In this document: positions 1-4,638 of the stretch, piece after piece
Position numbering within the stretch: the stretch's first letter is position 1
Layout: each line of letters starts with the position of its first letter
Assembly (NCBI GenBank): GCA_020718925.1
Contig: DYRC01000123.1
Coordinates: 1-11,173, forward strand
DNA length: 11,173 nucleotides
Reading direction: 5' to 3'
From: Desulfonema limicola
Lineage (GTDB): Bacteria > Desulfobacterota > Desulfobacteria > Desulfobacterales > DYRC01
Made by a program: the position numbers and the translations under genes
Notes under the pieces: model-generated
What the model was told of the DNA's origin: nothing
Database searches by the model: none
What the model saw: the letters and a program-made list of their open reading frames with translations, nothing else

Positions 1-125
1 CGTTCACCACTACTTTTACAGGACTACCTTTTTTTGATAGTGCCTAACCCCTTTCCTGCAGAATCCCGTTTTTAATCCTTAATAGGAGTTATCTTTCAGA
101 ATGTCAGACTGAAAATTGAACAGCC
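1..125. other. Non-coding left edge, junction upstream of the hsdS remnant
   Basis: No convincing coding sequence: all three forward frames are closed by stops within this stretch, and an in-frame TGA at 117-119 closes the frame of the hsdS remnant just before its first ATG. A small inverted repeat, TTTCAG (94-99) and CTGAAA (109-114), lies near the junction. Sequence related to hsdS starts abruptly at about 126, so the breakpoint that removed the 5' part of that gene is probably at about 120-126. I recognise nothing else here. Confidence 0.5.
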
Positions 126-542
126 ATGGGCACATTGGGCGTTATCGCTATGGTAACGAAAGCAATTGACGGTTTTGCCTATGGTTCATTTATGATTAAA
201 TTCAGATTGAAACAAGATGCGCCGATAAACAGAGATTTCCTTTCTTATTTTTTGAATAGTGAAACCATGCAAAAAATTGTTGCACGAAATAAAATCGGTG
301 CAATTCAGGGAAATATCACTATTTCCACAATTAAAAATTTGCAAATTCCACTACCGCCGCTTGCGGTTCAAACCGAAATTGCCAATCATATTGCCGAAAT
401 TCGGGCAAAAGCAAAGCAATTGGAACAGAAAGCAAAGAAAATCGTAGAACAAGCCAAAGCGCGGGTAGAAAAAATATCCGTCCCTTTCCAAGCAGAAGCT
501 AAAGTTCTGCTCCGGCTAAACAGCCTGAAAGCAAAACTTTAG
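126..542 (+). pseudogene. hsdS: Type I restriction-modification specificity subunit, C-terminal remnant
   Basis: This is the distal part of an HsdS protein, the subunit that sets DNA target specificity in type I restriction-modification complexes. Visible are the end of a target-recognition domain (GTLGVIAMV near the start, then FAYGSFMIKF), the usual closing motif before the conserved spacer (ISTIKNLQIPLPPLAVQTEI, about residues 66-85) and the long charged helix that follows it (about 86-118). Complete HsdS proteins are about 400 residues with two recognition domains; only 138 are present. An in-frame TGA at 117-119 blocks any upstream extension, and no hsdM or hsdR lies in the window. The ATG at 126 is therefore probably an accident of truncation rather than a real start. 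The gene converges on the dapA-like gene with 21 bases between them. The assignment to the family is firm, and loss of function is very likely. Confidence 0.82.
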
Positions 543-563
543 CGGTAAAACATTGAGCTGCAT

Positions 564-1595
564 TTAATAGCCTTCGTAATACAGCCCTTTCCAGTATTCG
601 GGCGTATTCAGCCGTTCTCCGATATCTGCACCGAAAAACTCTGCTGCGGGCTTTAAAATCTCAGGCGTCTCAGCCCAGACTTTTTTTGCTGTGGCAATCA
701 CTTTTTCCAAACCCTTTCGGGTCATTTTACCCAGGGGACGGCGGCACGGACCCACCGGCATTCCCAGAATCTGCATCAGCGTCTTGGTCGCCAGCGGATT
801 TCTGGCGCGGCATTCCACCTCTCCGAAAGGCGTCATTTCTTTGGTTTTCACCGTAACCAAATCAGACAGCGGCATCAGGGCTGTTGCAAGTTTCCGTGCC
901 TGCTCTTTCTTTCCGGCTTCAGCAAAGGCGATCATCTGAGAGACGGCTTTGGGCGCAATGTTGGATACTACGGAAATTACACCGGATGCTCTGATCTCAG
1001 GATCAGTCATCATTCCGAATGTCAGTCCGTCATCGCCGGAGAGAATGGAAATCTCTGCGCCGCAGCACTCCCGAATCCGCCGCATATTATTCGGATTTCC
1101 GGTTGCCTCTTTAACCGTAGATACATTTTTAAATTCCTTATGCAGCAATGCCAAATCTTCAGGCAGCAACTGTGTACCGGTTCTGCCCGGAATCAGATAT
1201 GGAATAATCTGCATAGATGGAAACGCTTTGGCTACGGGCGCAACATATTCTTTGCGGATTTCAAGCGAACTGGGACCGTTATAATACGGATCCACCAGCA
1301 GCACCGCATCCACTCCCATAGAAGCCGCGTGTTTTGTTCCGTCAATGGCTTCCATCGTATTATTGCTTCCGGTCCCGGCAATGCACAGACATTTGCCTTT
1401 TGTCCATCGCCTTACATTTTCGACCACCAGATTATGTTCATTCCACGTCAGCACCGGACTTTCGCCGGTTGTTCCGACAGCCAGAATGCCGGTAATGCCG
1501 TTTTGAATCTGAAAGGTTACAAGATGCTCAATCGCCTCACAATCAACAGATTCTCCTTTGAACGGCGTTACCAGCGCGGTATAACTTCCTTTCAT
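564..1595 (-). CDS. Dihydrodipicolinate synthase / N-acetylneuraminate lyase family aldolase with C-terminal extension
   Basis: A class I (Schiff-base) pyruvate aldolase of the DapA/NanA family. In DapA the reaction condenses pyruvate with aspartate semialdehyde on the way to lysine and diaminopimelate. In the 343-residue product the pyruvate-binding GTTGE loop is at 41-45, the YYN motif at 104-106, the catalytic Tyr/Arg stretch (PYLIPGRTG, Tyr133 and Arg138) at 132-140, and the Schiff-base lysine in STVKEATG at Lys162. Typical DapA proteins are about 290 residues. This one carries about 50 extra, ending in a Trp/Tyr-rich tail. I chose the ATG at 1595, preceded by a G-rich AAGGGGGGAGG run. 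An in-frame TTG at 1613 would add six residues but lacks a ribosome site. It follows the 105-residue gene on the same strand by 26 bases, so they are probably co-transcribed. The substrate is not certain, so dapA is not assigned outright. Confidence 0.85.
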   Translation of the reverse strand: MKGSYTALVTPFKGESVDCEAIEHLVTFQIQNGITGILAVGTTGESPVLTWNEHNLVVENVRRWTKGKCLCIAGTGSNNTMEAIDGTKHAASMGVDAVLLVDPYYNGPSSLEIRKEYVAPVAKAFPSMQIIPYLIPGRTGTQLLPEDLALLHKEFKNVSTVKEATGNPNNMRRIRECCGAEISILSGDDGLTFGMMTDPEIRASGVISVVSNIAPKAVSQMIAFAEAGKKEQARKLATALMPLSDLVTVKTKEMTPFGEVECRARNPLATKTLMQILGMPVGPCRRPLGKMTRKGLEKVIATAKKVWAETPEILKPAAEFFGADIGERLNTPEYWKGLYYEGY

Positions 1596-1621
1596 CCTCC
1601 CCCCTTTTTTCAAGGCGGCGT

Positions 1622-1939
1622 TTAATATTTTGCTGCCGCGCGAGGCGCTTTTCCTGCAAGCGGATTATAAAGCTTCATGATTGCAAATTTCATTACATCC
1701 AGAGATTTCATGTCTGCTATAATGTTCAGAAGCTTTGTCTCTGCTTCATCCGGAAGAACGCAGATATTTGAATCATCAAAAGTAAAATTTTTGACAAGCT
1801 TTTTATACTCCTTATCATTGACAAGAACCTGAATAACCTTCTTGCCGCCGTCTTCCTTTACCTGCGATGCAAGTCCTGCATCCTGAACCTTCTTAAGCTT
1901 CTCTCCATCAAGGAAAATGTTGATGTAATAATCTGCCAT
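1622..1939 (-). CDS. Conserved-looking small protein of unknown function (105 aa)
   Basis: I do not recognise this protein. It is 105 residues, soluble in appearance, with no signal peptide or membrane segment. The N-terminal half is rich in lysine and aspartate and alternates as if forming beta strands (ADYYINIFLDGEKLKKV; KKVIQVLVNDKEYKKLV). The C-terminal half looks helical and ends in a small Ala/Lys-rich tail. Translation is well supported: AGGAGG lies six bases before the ATG at 1939. It is the first gene of a unit with the downstream aldolase and is read from its own promoter in the 1940-2200 region. A link to lysine or cell-wall metabolism would be suggested only by this neighbour. Confidence 0.75.
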   Translation of the reverse strand: MADYYINIFLDGEKLKKVQDAGLASQVKEDGGKKVIQVLVNDKEYKKLVKNFTFDDSNICVLPDEAETKLLNIIADMKSLDVMKFAIMKLYNPLAGKAPRAAAKY

Positions 1940-1969
1940 GATAAACCTCCTGATAAAAAATTAATTTGC

Positions 1970-1986
1970 CCGACAAGTTTTGTCGG
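1970..1986 (-). promoter_or_regulatory. Perfect 7-bp stem hairpin/operator in the 5' leader of the small-protein gene
   Basis: CCGACAA and TTGTCGG form a perfect inverted repeat with a three-base spacer, 31 bases upstream of the ATG at 1939 and downstream of the predicted promoter. It could be a transcribed leader hairpin or a binding site for a dimeric repressor. There is no run of T after it on the minus strand, so it does not look like an intrinsic terminator. Confidence 0.4.
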
Positions 1987-2001
1987 TGATGTTTTCTTCT
2001 T

Positions 2002-2030
2002 TCAATATTCGGAAAATGTATCTCTGTCAA
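2002..2030 (-). promoter_or_regulatory. Candidate sigma-70 promoter for the small protein/aldolase unit
   Basis: On the minus strand the sequence reads TTGACA (2030-2025), a 17-base spacer, then TATTGA (2007-2002). The -35 box is perfect and the -10 box matches three of six positions. It points leftward to the gene starting at 1939, leaving a leader of about 55-60 bases that contains the hairpin at 1970-1986. Confidence 0.45.
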
Positions 2031-2068
2031 GAAACTTGTGATACAGATTTCCGATTCCGGCTTTTTTC

Positions 2069-2097
2069 TTGACAATAACGGCGCATTATCATACTAA
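2069..2097 (+). promoter_or_regulatory. Candidate sigma-70 promoter for the TPR gene pair
   Basis: TTGACA at 2069-2074, a 17-base spacer, then TACTAA at 2092-2097, pointing to the TPR gene at 2201. The -35 is perfect and the -10 weak. Its -35 box is part of TTTCTTGACA (2065-2074), the exact inverted copy of TGTCAAGAAA at 2025-2034 that carries the -35 of the opposing promoter. Confidence 0.45.
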
Positions 2098-2200
2098 ATC
2101 GGAACTGTTATGAAATAAGGCGTTCAAACGGATTTATCTTGCCGAAAACCGATGAACTTTATCTGTTTGAATTTTTAAATATGAGAGGAATCATGTAGTT

Positions 2201-2821
2201 ATGAATAATGTAACAAGCACGGAAGAATATATCCGGCAGCAGCGTCAGGCGTTGGATGCAAACCCGGATTGCGGCAACTCGCATTATAATCTCGCAGTGG
2301 GATTGATCGCGCTCAGACGCTATGATGAAGCTGAACAGGAGCTTCAGGAAGCCATCGGATGCAGCCCGAATCTTGCAGAAGCTTATGTACAGCTTGGCGG
2401 AATCCGTCTTCAGAAGGGCGATTTTCAGGGCTGTCTTGAATACAATAAAATAGCGGTCCGATCCAAAGCCGGTTTTGCCGAGGGCTATGGCAATATCGGG
2501 TTTGTGTATCTTCAGATGGGCAACCCGGAAGACGCTATTCCGCCGCTCCTGAAAGCCATCCGATGGAATCCCCGCTTTATTCAGGCGTATGCAACTTTGG
2601 CAAACGCCTATCTGATGACCGGACAGATTACCGAAAGTATTCAGCACAATCGCAAGGCTTTGGAACTTGAGCCGAATTTTGCAGTGGCGCATAATAATCT
2701 TGCGATTGCCTATCTTGAAAACGGGCAATATGATCTGGCTGTCGAGCATTGCGATAAGGCGCTCAAACTGGGCTATGATGTTGCGCCCGAAATTCTGAAA
2801 GAAATTGAAAAGCACCGATAA
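2201..2821 (+). CDS. Tetratricopeptide repeat protein, five TPR units
   Basis: A 206-residue soluble protein made almost wholly of TPRs, helix-turn-helix pairs that bind partner proteins. Five consecutive 34-residue units can be counted at about 24-57, 58-91, 92-125, 126-159 and 160-193. Each has the small/large residue pattern of the family, for example AYATLANAYLMTGQITESI and AHNNLAIAYLENGQYDLAV. There is no signal peptide or membrane segment, so it should be cytoplasmic. The ATG at 2201 follows a GAGAGGA stretch about 11 bases upstream. The gene ends one base before the ATG of the next gene, so the two are very probably translated together, and the TPR protein may be an adaptor for that partner. 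TPR assignment is firm; the biological role is unknown. Confidence 0.85.
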   Translation: MNNVTSTEEYIRQQRQALDANPDCGNSHYNLAVGLIALRRYDEAEQELQEAIGCSPNLAEAYVQLGGIRLQKGDFQGCLEYNKIAVRSKAGFAEGYGNIGFVYLQMGNPEDAIPPLLKAIRWNPRFIQAYATLANAYLMTGQITESIQHNRKALELEPNFAVAHNNLAIAYLENGQYDLAVEHCDKALKLGYDVAPEILKEIEKHR

Positions 2822-2822
2822 C

Positions 2823-3893
2823 ATGCCTGAATTTGAATTTTTTATGTATCAGGACAAGCTGCCGCTTCAAAAAAACAGCGCGGCGTGGAACGCCTTTTTG
2901 CCACTTGACAGAAAGGCGTCTTCGCCCTCTTCAGATGCAGCGTTAAGCTATGGCGATTATTTTCTTGCCGTCCGGGGGTTTTCGGATAAGCATTTTTCCG
3001 ATGCTGAGAAAATATCTGTCTGCATTCAGAAACACGGGGAATTTTATCATCCCGCAAGGGCAGAAATTCTGAAAGACGGAAAATCAGCGTGTTTTGTGAT
3101 TAACGCGGCAGTTTCGGACATCGGAAAACACTGCATAGAGCGGGAGTATCTTCTGCTCAAAACTCTGGGCAGGCTGGTTTCTCCGCCGTTTATTCCGGAA
3201 GTATATGCGATAGACAGGATTCAGCTTGAAGATGGGCGCGAAATTCCCATGTTTTCAGGGCAATGGTTTGACGGCTATCACGAATTTCATCTGTCTCAAA
3301 ATTCAGATGGCAGCATGGGGCTTGTGGTTTGGGATACAGATAAGGGGAATTATTTTCTTTCCGAAGAGCAAGCCCTGTCGCTCTATCAGCAGGCTGCTAA
3401 AATTTTAACGCTTTATTATAATCCGGATACCTTTGAGCAGATTTTTCCTTGGCATCATGCTGCCGGAGATTTTGTGGTAAAATGTGATGACGCTCATCAG
3501 ATGGATGTAAAGCTGATTACGGTGCGCCAATACGTTTCACCGATGGAATGCGAAGAAAATGATGCTGAGGCGGTTATGGACGGGCTTCTTGCGTTTCTGA
3601 TAAATCTTTCGATTCGGATGCGGCTGGATCGGGCAGACGGGGTGAGTGAGATTGTCTGGGCAGACGACATTGCGCTCAAAGGAACGGTTCAAGGCTTTTC
3701 TGACGCGCTGAAATTGAAAGCGTCCTGTCCTGAAAAAGCGTTCAGAAATTATATCGCGTCATGGGGCGAAGAAGAGCTATCGGAAATGGCAGAAGCGATT
3801 GTCGGCTCTTATCATCCGCAATCTCCTGAAATTCCGATAATTAAACAGCGTTTACAGTCTCATATCGCGCTCTTATCAAAGCTGATCCGATGA
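2823..3893 (+). CDS. Unrecognised 356-aa protein, faint kinase-like (APH-type) pattern
   Basis: I do not recognise this family with confidence. No signal peptide or membrane segment is visible. The order of motifs loosely recalls a protein-kinase/aminoglycoside-phosphotransferase fold: a strand FVINA (91-95) where the VAIK lysine would sit, a helix IEREYLLLKTL (105-115) with a central Glu, strand FIPEVYAI (123-130), a hinge-like SGQWFDGYHEF (145-155), then PWHHAAGDFVVK (209-220) resembling a catalytic loop and a strand VKLITVRQY (229-237). The lysine and the metal-binding Asp expected after VKLI are not where they should be, so if the fold is right the protein may be a pseudokinase. I chose the ATG at 2823, one base after the stop of the TPR gene (TAACATG), which suggests termination-reinitiation. 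A TTG at 2805 would overlap the TPR gene and add six residues. Confidence 0.7.
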   Translation: MPEFEFFMYQDKLPLQKNSAAWNAFLPLDRKASSPSSDAALSYGDYFLAVRGFSDKHFSDAEKISVCIQKHGEFYHPARAEILKDGKSACFVINAAVSDIGKHCIEREYLLLKTLGRLVSPPFIPEVYAIDRIQLEDGREIPMFSGQWFDGYHEFHLSQNSDGSMGLVVWDTDKGNYFLSEEQALSLYQQAAKILTLYYNPDTFEQIFPWHHAAGDFVVKCDDAHQMDVKLITVRQYVSPMECEENDAEAVMDGLLAFLINLSIRMRLDRADGVSEIVWADDIALKGTVQGFSDALKLKASCPEKAFRNYIASWGEEELSEMAEAIVGSYHPQSPEIPIIKQRLQSHIALLSKLIR

Positions 3894-3946
3894 CCACAAA
3901 ATAGTCCGGCAGCATGACGCTTTTCATCGGGAGACGCCTGCCTCCT
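3894..3946. other. Short spacer between the 356-aa gene and the displaced psd fragment
   Basis: Fifty-three bases with no ORF and no convincing terminator hairpin. If the insert is removed in thought, this is the sequence that lay downstream of psd before insertion, placing psd and the plus-strand gene pair in convergent orientation. Confidence 0.4.
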
Positions 3947-4028
3947 GCGCCCCCGACTGCATTTTCCGATTACGGATTTCCGGGCAGATATGCCAGCACG
4001 GATGTCCCCGCGCTCACCTTATCGCCGA
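3947..4028. repeat. 82-bp direct repeat, distal copy (displaced psd 3' end)
   Basis: Aligned base by base with 7272-7353, this stretch is identical at 81 of 82 positions; the one difference is A at 3990 against C at 7315. Identity stops sharply at both ends. In psd terms it holds the last 59 bases of the coding region, including the stop (TTA at 3970-3972 on the plus strand), plus 23 bases downstream. Together with the other copy it brackets the AT-rich two-gene insert, as attachment-site repeats would. Confidence 0.93.
3970..4028 (-). pseudogene. psd: psd 3' fragment (last about 19 codons)
   Basis: A truncated duplicate of the C-terminus of phosphatidylserine decarboxylase. It reads GDKVSAGTSVLAYLPGNP and then the stop, against the same peptide with Asp in place of the first Tyr in the intact gene. 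It has no start codon of its own. It is read in the same frame as the 187-residue gene just upstream, separated from it by that gene's TGA and about 15 sense codons. It cannot encode an enzyme. It is best explained as the displaced 3' end left when the insert entered psd. Confidence 0.85.
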
Positions 4029-4074
4029 TGTTTAGCGGCTTAGAATTTATTTTTTCATAGGCTTTTTTGTTCTC

Positions 4075-4638
4075 TCAGTGTTGCTTTGCATTAATTTTCT
4101 TAATAAAGGAGCTGATATACATGAAAAAATTCTGCCTCCCTTTGGGGAGTATATGTTGAAGTTTTGATAATATTTTTTGATTTAACCCTCTTTTAATGGT
4201 GTCAATTAGAACGGGATCTTTTTGTAAATCTTTATCCGATGAACATATAATTATATAATAATCAATATATTCCGGATTAATATCATAATATCTGGTAAGT
4301 ATAAGAAGTGAGTGAATAGCCTTTTCTAAAAACTCATAAGAAAGCCTATTTATTATAAACTCATTTTTATTATTATCTTTATTCTTAATTCCTGATAGTT
4401 GTCCTTTTAAATCAAATATTTCACCTCTCAAATCGCAAAACTCAATAAAAGTAATTGTTTTATTGGGATTTTCACTTTTAATTGCATCAACAGATCTCAG
4501 ACATGACCAATGTTCCTTTCTGACATTGTCAAAATTAATGAAAGACTGTAGCTGTAAATCTTTCAACTGATAACATTCGCTGGAAAAATCAGTAGATTCA
4601 AATTTGAAAATAGATTCCCAATTCAATCTTTTCGGCAA
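4075..4638 (-). CDS. Unrecognised 187-aa partner protein, possible degenerate PD-(D/E)XK nuclease-like core
   Basis: I do not recognise a named family. The protein is lysine- and isoleucine-rich, with no signal peptide or membrane segment. A central block reads CLRSVDAIKS, a short turn, then KTITFIEFCDLRGE (about 46-73), followed by a predicted helix LEKAIHSLLIL (104-114) and a strand YIDYYIIICSSD (124-135). The spacing of Asp51 and Glu66-x-Cys68 recalls the D...ExK core of restriction-type nucleases, but the lysine would be cysteine here. It starts at a TTG (4638) directly after the TAA of the ATPase gene, with AGGGG about nine bases before the TTG and inside the end of the upstream gene; no ATG is available nearby. 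The tight coupling says the two proteins work together. The TGA stop is followed in frame by the displaced psd fragment. Existence is likely; the nuclease idea is weak. Confidence 0.68.
   Translation of the reverse strand: MPKRLNWESIFKFESTDFSSECYQLKDLQLQSFINFDNVRKEHWSCLRSVDAIKSENPNKTITFIEFCDLRGEIFDLKGQLSGIKNKDNNKNEFIINRLSYEFLEKAIHSLLILTRYYDINPEYIDYYIIICSSDKDLQKDPVLIDTIKRGLNQKILSKLQHILPKGRQNFFMYISSFIKKINAKQH

Noticed and set aside
1140..1625. Plus-strand open frame opposite the DapA-like gene
   Set aside because: It is antisense to an aldolase with all catalytic motifs. The product looks like a composition artefact.
1970..1986. Hairpin as an intrinsic terminator
   Set aside because: It lacks a T-run on the side expected for the minus strand and lies upstream, not downstream, of the gene. 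A leader hairpin or operator fits better.
2159..2824. Open frame of about 220 codons on the minus strand opposite the TPR gene
   Set aside because: The plus strand encodes five clean TPR units here. The antisense product has no recognisable pattern and lacks a ribosome site.
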